Below are positions 1 to 8,189 of a stretch of DNA of 64,000 bases, in pieces. The stretch is from Chryseobacterium daecheongense (lineage in GTDB: Bacteria > Bacteroidota > Bacteroidia > Flavobacteriales > Weeksellaceae): assembly GCA_027920525.1 (NCBI GenBank), contig CP115858.1:2232001-2296000 (forward strand). The letters run 5' to 3'. Below the pieces are notes generated by a model, which did no database searches, was not told the DNA's origin, and saw only the letters and a list, made by a program, of their open reading frames with translations. Every line of letters starts with the position of its first letter. Position 1 is the stretch's first letter. The position numbers and the translations under genes are program-made.

Positions 1-388
1 TGATTTAGGATTTAACAAAGTTGCAAAAGGATCACCTACAAACTTTGTCTACAAAGTAGGGGCTTTAGGTCGTTACTATGTATCACCAGGTGAAAAAGGT
101 ATAGATAATCTTTTACATCACGGACGTTGGTTCTTCGAAGGTAACGTTGGTATTGGAGGAACGTCTACCGAAGGAGGAAACTCTACCACTGGGTTAGATT
201 TCGGTGCAGGTCCGGGATACTCTTACTTCATTACACCTAACATCGGTGTTGAAGGACTTGTTAAATACAATGGTGTTGCAGGTTTCGGTAAAAACGGTTT
301 AACTTCTACCCTTACCTTCAACGTAGGATTTAGCATTTTCTTACCTACATCTAAAGGAAAACAAATCATAAACGACGTTAAAAACTAG
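1..388 (+). CDS. Outer-membrane beta-barrel protein, C-terminal part
   Basis: An open frame enters from the left edge (first full codon at position 2) and ends at TAG 386-388, giving about 128 residues with no start in the window. The translation alternates aromatic and polar residues with many glycines (for example GRWFFEGNVGIGG and GLDFGAGPGYSYFITPNIG), as expected of beta-hairpins of a small outer-membrane barrel of the porin/OmpA-like class. A likely last strand (TLTFNVGFSIFLP) is followed by a short charged tail. The ligand or role cannot be told from this fragment. A hairpin terminator follows at 421-452. Confidence is good for the fold class and low for any specific function. Confidence 0.75.
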   Translation, partial: DLGFNKVAKGSPTNFVYKVGALGRYYVSPGEKGIDNLLHHGRWFFEGNVGIGGTSTEGGNSTTGLDFGAGPGYSYFITPNIGVEGLVKYNGVAGFGKNGLTSTLTFNVGFSIFLPTSKGKQIINDVKN

Positions 389-420
389 TCGTTAAGAAAA
401 TTATTTTTCTTAAAAAAGAT

Positions 421-452
421 AAAAGCGTCTCGAATAATTTCGAGGCGCTTTT
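421..452. terminator. Bidirectional hairpin terminator
   Basis: An inverted repeat (AAAAGCG-CTCGA pairing with TCGAG-CGCTTTT around a short loop) carries A and T tracts on its two sides. It lies between convergent genes, the barrel protein on plus and the peroxiredoxin on minus, and can serve both. Confidence 0.8.
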
Positions 453-490
453 CGTACAAATTAAAACTAAACTATAAAAAATCAAATAAA

Positions 491-1126
491 TCATGTATTC
501 GGTTGAGGCGTATATCTTAAATACGGCTTTATTTCTGTAACGCCTTTAGGAAAAATTTCCCGGGCTTCTTCTGTTGATATAGACGGTGGAATAATGACAT
601 CTTCTCCATTTTTCCAGTTTACAGGGGTAGCCACTTTATGGGAATCCACCAATTGAAGAGAGTCAAGAACCCTTATAATTTCATTAAAATTCCTTCCCGT
701 AGAAGCAGGATAAGTTATAATCAAACGTACTTTTTTATCCGGATCAATGATAAGCAAAGAGCGTACGGTTGCAGTTGCTGAAGCATTAGGATGGATGAAA
801 TCATACAATTCCGAAATTTTCCTGTCTTTATCTGCAATAATAGGAAATTGCACATCCGTATTTTGAGTTTCATTAATGTCCCGGATCCAGTTCTGATGGT
901 CTTCTACTCCATCTACACTCAATGCAATTACTTTGGTTTTCCTTGCTTCAAATTCGGACTTTAGCTTTGATGTAAAGCCAAGCTCCGTAGTGCAAACCGG
1001 AGTATAATCTGCAGGGTGCGAGAATAAAATCCCCCAGGAATCTCCCAGATAATTATAAAAGTCAAGATCACCGGCAGTAGTTTCTGCCTGAAAATTGGGT
1101 GCGGTATCTCCTAGTTTGATTGACAT
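491..1126 (-). CDS. 1-Cys peroxiredoxin (Prx6-like)
   Basis: This 211-residue cytosolic thiol peroxidase should reduce H2O2 and organic or peroxynitrite substrates. The family signature HPADYTPVCTTELG places the peroxidatic cysteine at C45, preceded by P38 and T42. The C-terminal extension (RVLDSLQLVDSHKVATPVNW and the following GEDVIIPP) is that of the Prx6/1-Cys subfamily, which is longer than typical AhpC. No second, resolving cysteine is visible, so 1-Cys chemistry is inferred. No signal peptide is seen. A good Bacteroidota promoter lies directly upstream (1149-1178), and the gene is divergent from the MscS channel gene. No reductase partner is nearby. Confidence 0.92.
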   Translation of the reverse strand: MSIKLGDTAPNFQAETTAGDLDFYNYLGDSWGILFSHPADYTPVCTTELGFTSKLKSEFEARKTKVIALSVDGVEDHQNWIRDINETQNTDVQFPIIADKDRKISELYDFIHPNASATATVRSLLIIDPDKKVRLIITYPASTGRNFNEIIRVLDSLQLVDSHKVATPVNWKNGEDVIIPPSISTEEAREIFPKGVTEIKPYLRYTPQPNT

Positions 1127-1148
1127 AACATTATCGTTTATTAGTCTA

Positions 1149-1178
1149 CAAATTTAGTAGACTTTTTGAAACTGGCAA
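1149..1178 (-). promoter_or_regulatory. Bacteroidota-type promoter of the peroxiredoxin gene
   Basis: On the minus strand, TTG (1178-1176), a 19-nt spacer and TAAATTTG (1156-1149) match the -33/-7 consensus TTG-N17-23-TAnnTTTG. The -7 box is about 22 nt upstream of the ATG. Confidence 0.75.
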
Positions 1179-1223
1179 AATTTTTGATGAAAAATTACAT
1201 ATTAAATTAAAAAAAATTAATAC

Positions 1224-2114
1224 ATGGAGAAAATTGGTTTAAGCTATGTTGAAGTGGTCTACAGAGTTCTACAAAGCTGGTATTTAAAATTTGCAGAACT
1301 GACCCCTAAATTGATTGTGGGCATACTGGTTTTTTCTTTCTTCTTATTTTCAAGTAAATATTTAAGTAAACTTGCCGTAAAGCTCTTTCATAAATTATTT
1401 CCTAAAAGTGAAAAAGAAAGTTCATTGGTAACTTTACTGGCCGTATTCCGGTTTATCATTATGCTAATGGGTAGTTTTATTGCATTAGAAATAATGGGAT
1501 TCAGCAGTTTTCTATGGAAATTCATCGGAAGTCTGGGAGTTGCAGGGGTTATCGCCGGGGTTGCTTTAAAGGATCTGGTGTCCAGTATATTTTCAGGAAT
1601 GCTTATTGGAATCGATAAAGCCTTTAAAGTGGGTGATTATGTATCTATCGGTAATAACTCAGGAACAGTACAGGAAATTGGTTTTCTGACAACAAAGATT
1701 ATAACCGATGACGGTAAAAAGGTTTATATTCCCAATCAGGTCATTTTTAATTCTCCTTTTTCAAATATCACTGCTTCTCCGCAGAGAAGAATAATCCTGA
1801 ATTTTGAAATTCCGGCTGATGAAGATATCAACAAGGCGCAAATGGGAATTCTGGAAGTAATAAAAGGATTAGAATATGTAGACAAACTGGATACTGCTGA
1901 GGTTGTATTTACCGATCTTAAACAAGGGATATTCAATCTACAGGCTAAATTCTGGATGACCATTGGAGCCAACATCACCCGCGTAAAGAGTGATGCATAT
2001 ATGAAGATCAAGCAACGTCTTGATTCGGATAACATCCTGTTAGTAACCCCGACCAGCATCAATATTACAGGAGGAGAAAGCAATAGCAGTCCTACATCAA
2101 ATCAGGACAAATAG
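1224..2114 (+). CDS. Small-conductance mechanosensitive channel (MscS family)
   Basis: This is a 296-residue inner-membrane channel that would vent solutes under hypo-osmotic stress. There are about three transmembrane segments, near residues 27-45, 70-92 and 97-115. The last is the Gly/Ala-rich pore helix (GSLGVAGVIAGVALKDLVSS), which runs into the typical MscS beta-domain (FKVGDYVSIGNNSGTVQEIG, then VYIPNQVIFNSP). A C-terminal alpha/beta domain and a short Ser/Asn-rich tail follow. Length and order fit E. coli MscS (286 aa). The ATG at 1224 is taken because it opens directly before the hydrophobic region. The gene is monocistronic, with a terminator at 2123-2146. Confidence 0.93.
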   Translation: MEKIGLSYVEVVYRVLQSWYLKFAELTPKLIVGILVFSFFLFSSKYLSKLAVKLFHKLFPKSEKESSLVTLLAVFRFIIMLMGSFIALEIMGFSSFLWKFIGSLGVAGVIAGVALKDLVSSIFSGMLIGIDKAFKVGDYVSIGNNSGTVQEIGFLTTKIITDDGKKVYIPNQVIFNSPFSNITASPQRRIILNFEIPADEDINKAQMGILEVIKGLEYVDKLDTAEVVFTDLKQGIFNLQAKFWMTIGANITRVKSDAYMKIKQRLDSDNILLVTPTSINITGGESNSSPTSNQDK

Positions 2115-2122
2115 AAAATAAA

Positions 2123-2146
2123 AAAACCGCTTTTTCAAGCGGTTTT
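2123..2146. terminator. Bidirectional hairpin terminator
   Basis: AAAACCGCTT and AAGCGGTTTT form a perfect 10-bp stem with a short loop between the convergent MscS and sucC genes. Confidence 0.85.
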
Positions 2147-2169
2147 AATTTTTATAATAAGTAGCTAGC

Positions 2170-3360
2170 TTATGCTAATACTTCTTTTACTTTGTTAGCA
2201 GCTTCCTCTAAAGTAATTGCAGAGTGTACCGGAAGACCAGACTCGTCAATTAATTTCTTAGCTTCAACTGCATTGGTTCCCTGTAATCTCACGATCAATG
2301 GAACTGGTAAGCTTCCCATCGCTTTGTAAGCATCTACAACACCCTGAGCTACTCTATCACATCTTACGATACCTCCGAAGATGTTGATTAAGATTGCTTT
2401 TACGTTCGGATCTCTTAAGATAATTCCGAAAGCAGTCTGTACTCTCTGAGCATCAGCAGTTCCTCCAACGTCAAGGAAGTTAGCAGGATTACCACCTGAT
2501 AATTTAATGATATCCATAGTCGCCATCGCAAGACCCGCACCGTTTACCATACAAGCAACGTTACCATCTAATTTTACGAAGTTAAGACCAGCTTCACCAG
2601 CTTCAACATCCATTGGATCTTCTTCTCTGGTATCTCTTAGCTCAGCTAAATCTTTGTGACGGAACAATGAGTTGTCATCTAAAGTTACTTTAGCATCTAC
2701 TGCGATAATTTTATTATCAGAAGTTTTTAAAACAGGGTTGATTTCGAAAAGAGAAGCATCAATTCCTGTATATGCGTTGTAAAGAGAACCGATGAATTTT
2801 ACAAATTCTTTGAAAGCATTTCCTTCAAGACCTAAGTTGAAAGCAATCTTTCTAGCCTGGAAACCTTGAAGACCTAAAGCAGGATCAATGATTTCTTTGT
2901 GAATCAAATGAGGTGTTACTTCAGCAACATGTTCGATATCCATACCACCTTCAGTAGAATATACGATTGTATTTTTACCTTCAGCTCTGTCTAATAAAAT
3001 AGAAACATAGAATTCTTTAGTTTCTGTTTCACCCGGATAATATACATCCTCTGCAACCAAAACAGAATTTACTTTTTTACCCTCAGCAGAAGTTTGTGGA
3101 GTTACCAACTGCATTCCGATGATGTTCTGAGCGTTTTCTTTAAGCTTATCCATGTTTGGAGAGAACTTTACACCACCACCTTTACCACGACCACCTGCGT
3201 GGATCTGAGCTTTTACTACCCACCCTTGAGCGCCAGTTTCAGCAGTTAGTTTTTTAGCAGCAGCTACAGCTTCATCTACGTTGTTTGCAACGAAACCACG
3301 TTGGATAGCTACTCCATACTTTGATAAAATCTCTTTTGATTGATACTCGTGAAGATTCAT
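2170..3360 (-). CDS. sucC: Succinate--CoA ligase (ADP-forming) subunit beta
   Basis: This is the 396-residue beta subunit of the TCA-cycle enzyme that makes ATP (or GTP) and succinate from succinyl-CoA. It starts MNLHEYQSKEILSKYGV, the conserved N-terminus. The ATP-grasp domain follows (VVKAQIHAGGRGKGGGVK at residues about 48-65; EINPVL near 206). The CoA-ligase domain then follows (GNVACMVNGAGLAMATMD; FLDVGGTA; NIFGGIVRCD), which carries the succinate-binding loop. Length matches the family. The alpha subunit sucD is not adjacent here, so the two are transcribed separately in this organism. A consensus promoter lies at 3399-3428. Confidence 0.97.
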   Translation of the reverse strand: MNLHEYQSKEILSKYGVAIQRGFVANNVDEAVAAAKKLTAETGAQGWVVKAQIHAGGRGKGGGVKFSPNMDKLKENAQNIIGMQLVTPQTSAEGKKVNSVLVAEDVYYPGETETKEFYVSILLDRAEGKNTIVYSTEGGMDIEHVAEVTPHLIHKEIIDPALGLQGFQARKIAFNLGLEGNAFKEFVKFIGSLYNAYTGIDASLFEINPVLKTSDNKIIAVDAKVTLDDNSLFRHKDLAELRDTREEDPMDVEAGEAGLNFVKLDGNVACMVNGAGLAMATMDIIKLSGGNPANFLDVGGTADAQRVQTAFGIILRDPNVKAILINIFGGIVRCDRVAQGVVDAYKAMGSLPVPLIVRLQGTNAVEAKKLIDESGLPVHSAITLEEAANKVKEVLA

Positions 3361-3398
3361 ATTATTTTTATTATTTTATTTTAAATTATAAAGGTTGA

Positions 3399-3428
3399 CA
3401 AATTTACTAAAAAGACATGGAAGTTCAA
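3399..3428 (-). promoter_or_regulatory. Bacteroidota-type promoter of sucC
   Basis: On the minus strand, TTG (3428-3426), a 19-nt spacer and TAAATTTG (3406-3399) are present. This is the same arrangement as the peroxiredoxin promoter, about 38 nt from the ATG. Confidence 0.75.
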
Positions 3429-3490
3429 GATTCTAAGTCCAAAAATTAAATTGTAAGCACCTTGATTTTTAACAGGTCCTGATATTTTCT

Positions 3491-4768
3491 TTATTCTTCG
3501 GTTATTTTTTCTGATTGAGATCCTATAAAAGGGATTTTCGGAGCCAGGAAATATCCTGTTAAGCTCGCAAAAAGTATCGGAACAAAATAAGTAAATCCTG
3601 TTAAAGTACCAAGAATAATAGTTGTACTCATAGGCGTCCTGGTTACACAAGCGTTAATTGCAGCCATGCAGCTTACAATTGCCAGTGTCGTATCTACTGA
3701 TGGAAAAAGATGATGTATGATCAGCCCCAAAGTAGTTCCCACAAAAAACAAAGGGATAATGAACCCTCCTCTCCAGCCCGAAGTCACTGTGATTGCTATC
3801 GCTAATATTTTAAAGACCAGAATTAAAAGTAAAAAGTTCAGAGAAAAATCCCCTCCGATCAGCTCATTAACTTCATGGTGTCCGAAGTATCTGGTAATGG
3901 GAAAGTAAAACGCAATAATACCCAAAACAATTCCACCTACTAATGTTTTTACATAGATGGGAAAGTTTTTGTACTCGAAGACTTTTTTGAAAAACTTAAC
4001 TACAAAAATAAACAGCCATCCTACAAATGTTGCAACAACAGCAAACATACAGGCGTACATAAAATCGTAAACTCCGGAATAATGATACGCTTTCAGGTTC
4101 CATGTAGCACCTATCCCGAGATGAATAATCAATGCGAACATTACATAGCTGAAACAGCTTGCGACCAATGCAGGAATTATTGCTTTATAATATTCAACAG
4201 CATGCTTATGATGTAAAATTTCAAGTGAAAAAAGACTTCCACCGAGTGGTGCACCAAATAATGCAGTGAAACCGGATGCCATCCCTGCAATACTTAAAGA
4301 CCTCAACTCCTCGCCCTTCAATCTGAAAATCTTCCCTAGCCAGGTTCCTGTAGATCCCGTTACCTGAACCAAGGGAGCTTCAGGCCCTAAACTACCTCCT
4401 GAAGCTACACAAAAAAGTGACGACAAGATCATGGAAGGGTTATTTTTAGGATCGAGCTTTCCTTTATTAAATCTGATATTATTAACAATCAGATGAATTT
4501 CACCCGGATCACCGATGAAGTGAATAACAAGACCGGCTAATAATCCGCAAACGGCCATTGTTGGAATCACCATCCAACCTTGATACTGAGCTAAAAAGTC
4601 AGTAAAATATTCCAATACAATCCAATACAGTCCGGCAATGACTCCACCTACCAATCCTGTAAAAGCCCACATAAAAAATGTCCGGCTGAATACAAATGGA
4701 TTAAATCTAATGGGCTGATCTAAAAGATTAAATGTTCTGATTAACCTTCGCCTTCTGTTGATTTTCAT
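3491..4768 (-). CDS. ClC-type chloride channel/transporter without CBS domains
   Basis: This 425-residue polytopic inner-membrane protein belongs to the voltage-gated chloride channel (ClC) family. Characteristic segments are GGSLGPEAPLVQ (residues 124-135), SGFTALFGAPLGGSLFSLE (about 164-182) and TSGWRGGFIIPLFFVG near 333. It ends soon after the last membrane helix and so has no regulatory CBS pair. In the selectivity loop the position usually occupied by the gating glutamate (GREGP in E. coli ClcA) reads GSLGP, with leucine at 127, as I align it by eye. Whether it is a channel, a Cl-/H+ exchanger or a fluoride carrier is therefore not decided. It is the last gene of a leftward operon, 5 nt after the DUF423 gene. 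Confidence 0.88.
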   Translation of the reverse strand: MKINRRRRLIRTFNLLDQPIRFNPFVFSRTFFMWAFTGLVGGVIAGLYWIVLEYFTDFLAQYQGWMVIPTMAVCGLLAGLVIHFIGDPGEIHLIVNNIRFNKGKLDPKNNPSMILSSLFCVASGGSLGPEAPLVQVTGSTGTWLGKIFRLKGEELRSLSIAGMASGFTALFGAPLGGSLFSLEILHHKHAVEYYKAIIPALVASCFSYVMFALIIHLGIGATWNLKAYHYSGVYDFMYACMFAVVATFVGWLFIFVVKFFKKVFEYKNFPIYVKTLVGGIVLGIIAFYFPITRYFGHHEVNELIGGDFSLNFLLLILVFKILAIAITVTSGWRGGFIIPLFFVGTTLGLIIHHLFPSVDTTLAIVSCMAAINACVTRTPMSTTIILGTLTGFTYFVPILFASLTGYFLAPKIPFIGSQSEKITEE

Positions 4769-4773
4769 TGCGT

Positions 4774-5160
4774 TTAGATCCTATTTTTAGCAAAATAAAG
4801 AATAAGCATTCCCCAGCTAAGGATCATTAAAAGGCCTCCAAGTGGAGTAATCGGTCCCAGGAATTTCAGGTTAGCTCCCAAATAATCCTGCAAACTCAGG
4901 AAGTATATACTAAATGAAAACAGCATTGTTCCTGCAATCATCAAAATAGAAACCCATTTTTCTGAAGAGGTTTCAAATTTCAAAATGAATCCAATGATCA
5001 ACAGAAAGAAAGCAGCATACATTTGATATCTTACTCCTGTTTCAAAACTTTCCAGCCTTTCAACTGACAATATTTTCTTTAAAGCGTGCGCACCGAACGC
5101 ACCTAAAATAACCGATAACATGCCATAAGCGGCACCAAATACTAAAGTAATTGTTTTCAT
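4774..5160 (-). CDS. DUF423 family small membrane protein
   Basis: This is a 128-residue inner-membrane protein with four hydrophobic segments (about 2-24, 44-62, 70-90 and 96-124). The N-terminal block GAAYGMLSVILGAFGAHALK and the following GVRYQMYAAF are the DUF423 (YgdD/YwdK-type) signature. The biochemical function of the family is unknown. It sits 39 nt after a 51-residue membrane-protein ORF and 5 nt before the ClC gene, in an operon headed by HMG-CoA reductase. The membership is clear, but no function should be read from it. Confidence 0.88.
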   Translation of the reverse strand: MKTITLVFGAAYGMLSVILGAFGAHALKKILSVERLESFETGVRYQMYAAFFLLIIGFILKFETSSEKWVSILMIAGTMLFSFSIYFLSLQDYLGANLKFLGPITPLGGLLMILSWGMLILYFAKNRI

Positions 5161-5199
5161 TATATCAATTTATGAGATCAGATCTTCAATTAATCTGTC

Positions 5200-5355
5200 T
5201 TATTTATAGTTTAAAATTTTAAACACCAAAGACAAAGCTCCGATAGCTATTAACATCCAGGCCATATTTTTACTTCTTGCAAAACCGGGGTTCCGGGTTA
5301 TTTTCAGAAAAATTCCGAAAGCTAAAATAAATGCTGACAATATGATTCCAAACAT
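5200..5355 (-). CDS. Small membrane protein (51 aa), function unknown
   Basis: An ORF of 51 codons starts ATG at 5355-5353, one base after the stop codon of the HMG-CoA reductase gene, and ends TAA at 5200. The product begins MFGIILSAFILAFGIFLKIT, has a basic loop (RNPGFARSKN) and a second hydrophobic stretch (MAWMLIAIGALSLVFKIL). It is thus a two-helix hairpin in the membrane. The near-overlap with the upstream stop suggests translational coupling, and the same-strand DUF423 and ClC genes follow. I do not recognise a family. The membrane topology and exact operon fit make it more likely real than chance. Confidence 0.7.
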   Translation of the reverse strand: MFGIILSAFILAFGIFLKITRNPGFARSKNMAWMLIAIGALSLVFKILNYK

Positions 5356-5356
5356 A

Positions 5357-6685
5357 TTATTGGGCTCTCATTCTGTTAAACTCTGTGATAACCTCATGAT
5401 GGGTAACTGTTTTGTCTTTGAAATAGGTAACAAAATGCTGCTTCTCCTCTTCCGTTGCTCCCATCTGATTCAGAATATTCAATAAATGCATCTTCATATG
5501 TCCTTTCTGAATTCCCGTGGTCACTAACGAACGCAGTGCCCCGAAATTCTGTGCTAATCCTGAAACAGCAAGGATACTCATTAACTCCTGAGCAGATGGC
5601 TTACCAAGAAGAGCTAATGAAAACTTGACTAATGGATGGAGGTTAGTCAGTCCGCCAACAACACCTACAGATATAGGAAGATCGATCCAAAATCTGAAAA
5701 TTCCGTTATCGGTGGTGCAATGAGTCAAAGATCTGTACTGACCGTCTCTTGCAGCGTAAGCGTGTGCACAGGCTTCTGTTGCTCTAAAGTCATTTCCCGT
5801 AGCAATCACCACCGCATCCACTCCATTCATAATTCCTTTATTATGAGTGGTTGCACGGAACGGCTCAATTTCAGCAATCGTTACAGCCTGTTTAAATTTT
5901 CTGGCAAATTCTTCGTTGGAAATCCCGCTATCATCTTTAAGATCATCAATTTTACAAGAAACCTCAGCACGAACCACACAGTCGGGAGTAAAGTTGGAGA
6001 GAATATTCATTACGATCTGTAAGGAATCTTTTTCCTCTTTGGTAAAGTCTTCTTCTTTAGCAACTTCTTCTTTCAATGTTTTCCCAAATTGCTCCAGACA
6101 AGAATTTATAAAATTGGCTCCCATTGAATCCACTGTATCAAAACTTGCCTTCAATTGGAAGTAATGGGTCATGTCAGCAGTCTTATCCACCAGCTTAATA
6201 TCCAGAATTCCACCACCACGATTTCTCATGTTAGCGGTTATTGCTTCTGTAGCCTCAAATAGTTTTTTCTTTAATTTAAAATTAAAAAAATGTAATAGTT
6301 TATGAGATTCTCCATTAAAAATGAAGTGAGTATGCCCCAATTTTTCTGTATTAATAATGGTCGTTTTAAAACCTCCTTTATCGATCCAGAATTTGGCAGC
6401 CTTAGATGCAGCAGCCACTACAGAACTTTCTTCAACAGCCATCGGCAAAGCCACCAATTTTCCATCTATTAAAAAATTAGGTGCTATTCCGTAGGGCATA
6501 TAAAAATTAGAGATCGTATTTTCCGAAAATTCATCATGAAGCTTCTGAAGTTCTGTATTATCGTTCCAGTATTGCTTTAATATTTTTTGATATTCCTGAT
6601 CGCCGTCAAGATATTCATTGACTAGCCAGTCTATTTTCCCCTGTTTGGTCAATTTGGAAAAACCTTCAATCGGTTGATGATTCAT
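5357..6685 (-). CDS. Hydroxymethylglutaryl-CoA reductase, class II
   Basis: This 442-residue soluble enzyme reduces HMG-CoA to mevalonate with NAD(P)H, the committed step of the mevalonate route to isoprenoids that Flavobacteriia use instead of the MEP route. Catalytic elements are visible. The glutamate is in VALPMAVEESSVVAAAS (E85/E86), the lysine in THNKGIMNG, the aspartate in VVIATGNDFRATEACAH, and the late histidine in IQKGHMKMH. No N-terminal membrane domain is present, so it is the bacterial class II form. It appears to be the first gene of an operon with a 51-aa membrane protein, DUF423 and ClC genes. It is divergent from the radical-SAM gene across 141 bp. Confidence 0.95.
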   Translation of the reverse strand: MNHQPIEGFSKLTKQGKIDWLVNEYLDGDQEYQKILKQYWNDNTELQKLHDEFSENTISNFYMPYGIAPNFLIDGKLVALPMAVEESSVVAAASKAAKFWIDKGGFKTTIINTEKLGHTHFIFNGESHKLLHFFNFKLKKKLFEATEAITANMRNRGGGILDIKLVDKTADMTHYFQLKASFDTVDSMGANFINSCLEQFGKTLKEEVAKEEDFTKEEKDSLQIVMNILSNFTPDCVVRAEVSCKIDDLKDDSGISNEEFARKFKQAVTIAEIEPFRATTHNKGIMNGVDAVVIATGNDFRATEACAHAYAARDGQYRSLTHCTTDNGIFRFWIDLPISVGVVGGLTNLHPLVKFSLALLGKPSAQELMSILAVSGLAQNFGALRSLVTTGIQKGHMKMHLLNILNQMGATEEEKQHFVTYFKDKTVTHHEVITEFNRMRAQ

Positions 6686-6826
6686 AGTATAACTTTAAAG
6701 AACCGTAAATATACTGATTTTGATACTTTATTCTGTTGATAACTTTATGTTAAAAAGGGTGACATTTCTCAATTTTGGAATTACTTTTGAATTAAAATTC
6801 ACAGAGTTAAATCGTCCTTATATCAT

Positions 6827-8086
6827 ATGAACTTTGACCGCCTAAAAGAAAAACTCGAAATCCTTGCTGACGCAGCGAAATATGATGTTTCCTGCTCTTC
6901 CAGCGGAGGAACACGAAAAAATAAAAAAGGTGCTTTGGGAGACAGTTCCATAAGCGGGATTTGTCATACCTATACAGAAGACGGACGATGTGTCTCCCTG
7001 CTTAAAGTTCTTTTGACCAATCATTGTATTTATGATTGTGCATACTGTGTTTCAAGAAGCTCCAATGATATCAAAAGGGCAGCTTTTACGGTGGAAGAAG
7101 TAGTGGATCTTACCATTAACTTTTATCGGAGAAATTATATAGAAGGACTTTTTTTAAGTTCAGGCATTTTTAAAAATGCTGACACGACCATGGAACGTCT
7201 GGTGAGAGTTGCAAAAAAATTACGACTTGAAGAAAATTTCAATGGATATATTCACTTAAAATCCATTCCTGGAGCAAGCGATGAATTAATGCAGGAAGCA
7301 GCACTCTATGCGGACCGTCTGTCTGTCAATCTTGAAATTCCAACCGAAAGCGGACTCAAGCTACTCGCTCCTGAAAAAAACAGGGCCGAAATGATAAGTC
7401 CTATGCGTTATATTCAGAAAGGGATATCCCAATATAATGATGAAAAAAAGATTTTCCGGAAAGTTCCGAAATTTGCACCAGCCGGTCAGTCGACCCAAAT
7501 GATCGTAGGAGCTACCAATGAAAACGATCTTCAGATTATAAAAGTCGCGGATCATTTTTATAAAAATTACAACCTTAAAAGAGTCTATTATTCAGGGTAT
7601 GTACCAGTACTAGAAGACAAAAGATTGCCTTCATTAACTACTGAAGTCCCAATGCTTAGAGAAAACAGATTGTATCAATCGGACTGGCTCATGAGATTTT
7701 ACGGCTTTAAAGCAGAAGAAATTTTAGATCCCAATCTTCCTTTTCTCGATCTTGAAATTGACCCCAAATTAAGCTGGGCATTAAGACATCTTGATCAATT
7801 CCCTATCAATCTCCAGACAGCTGACTATCAAATGATTCTTCGAATTCCGGGAATTGGTGTAAAAACAGCTAAAAAAATAGTACAAGCAAGACGTTTTCAG
7901 ATTTTAAACATGGATCATCTTAAGAAATTAGGAGCAGCTGTAAACAGAGCAAAATACTTTATTGACTTCAATGCAGGAAATGTTTTTTTGAAATATTTAA
8001 CGAATCAAAATTTAAAGAAATTATTGATTGGAGGAAGCTCGTCGAAATTTCATAATCAATTTTCACAGCAACTTACCTTGTTTTAA
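6827..8086 (+). CDS. Putative DNA modification/repair radical SAM protein
   Basis: This 419-residue radical SAM enzyme has its [4Fe-4S] cluster ligands at C67-x3-C71-x2-C74 (HCIYDCAYC). A helix-hairpin-helix follows near residues 338-352 (LRIPGIGVKTAKKIV), a typical DNA-contact motif. This architecture is that of the family annotated as putative DNA modification/repair radical SAM protein. Its members are regularly encoded next to a partner, which is found here as the next gene (8190). The early segment SSGGTRKNKKGALGD is also conserved in the family as I recall it. Substrate and product are unknown. The gap to the partner gene is 103 bp, so co-transcription is likely but not proven. Confidence 0.88.
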   Translation: MNFDRLKEKLEILADAAKYDVSCSSSGGTRKNKKGALGDSSISGICHTYTEDGRCVSLLKVLLTNHCIYDCAYCVSRSSNDIKRAAFTVEEVVDLTINFYRRNYIEGLFLSSGIFKNADTTMERLVRVAKKLRLEENFNGYIHLKSIPGASDELMQEAALYADRLSVNLEIPTESGLKLLAPEKNRAEMISPMRYIQKGISQYNDEKKIFRKVPKFAPAGQSTQMIVGATNENDLQIIKVADHFYKNYNLKRVYYSGYVPVLEDKRLPSLTTEVPMLRENRLYQSDWLMRFYGFKAEEILDPNLPFLDLEIDPKLSWALRHLDQFPINLQTADYQMILRIPGIGVKTAKKIVQARRFQILNMDHLKKLGAAVNRAKYFIDFNAGNVFLKYLTNQNLKKLLIGGSSSKFHNQFSQQLTLF

Positions 8087-8189
8087 AAAACAATGATTTT
8101 CTCCCTGTTTAAAGGCAAACTGTGATAAAAATCTCTAAAAAGTTTATAAATTTTACATCTCTATATTATTAAACTACCATATAAAATAA

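Noticed and set aside
1736..2083. Long antisense frames inside mscS, tamB, the susC genes and htpG.
   Set aside because: They lie wholly within well-supported genes, have no family features and follow from codon composition.
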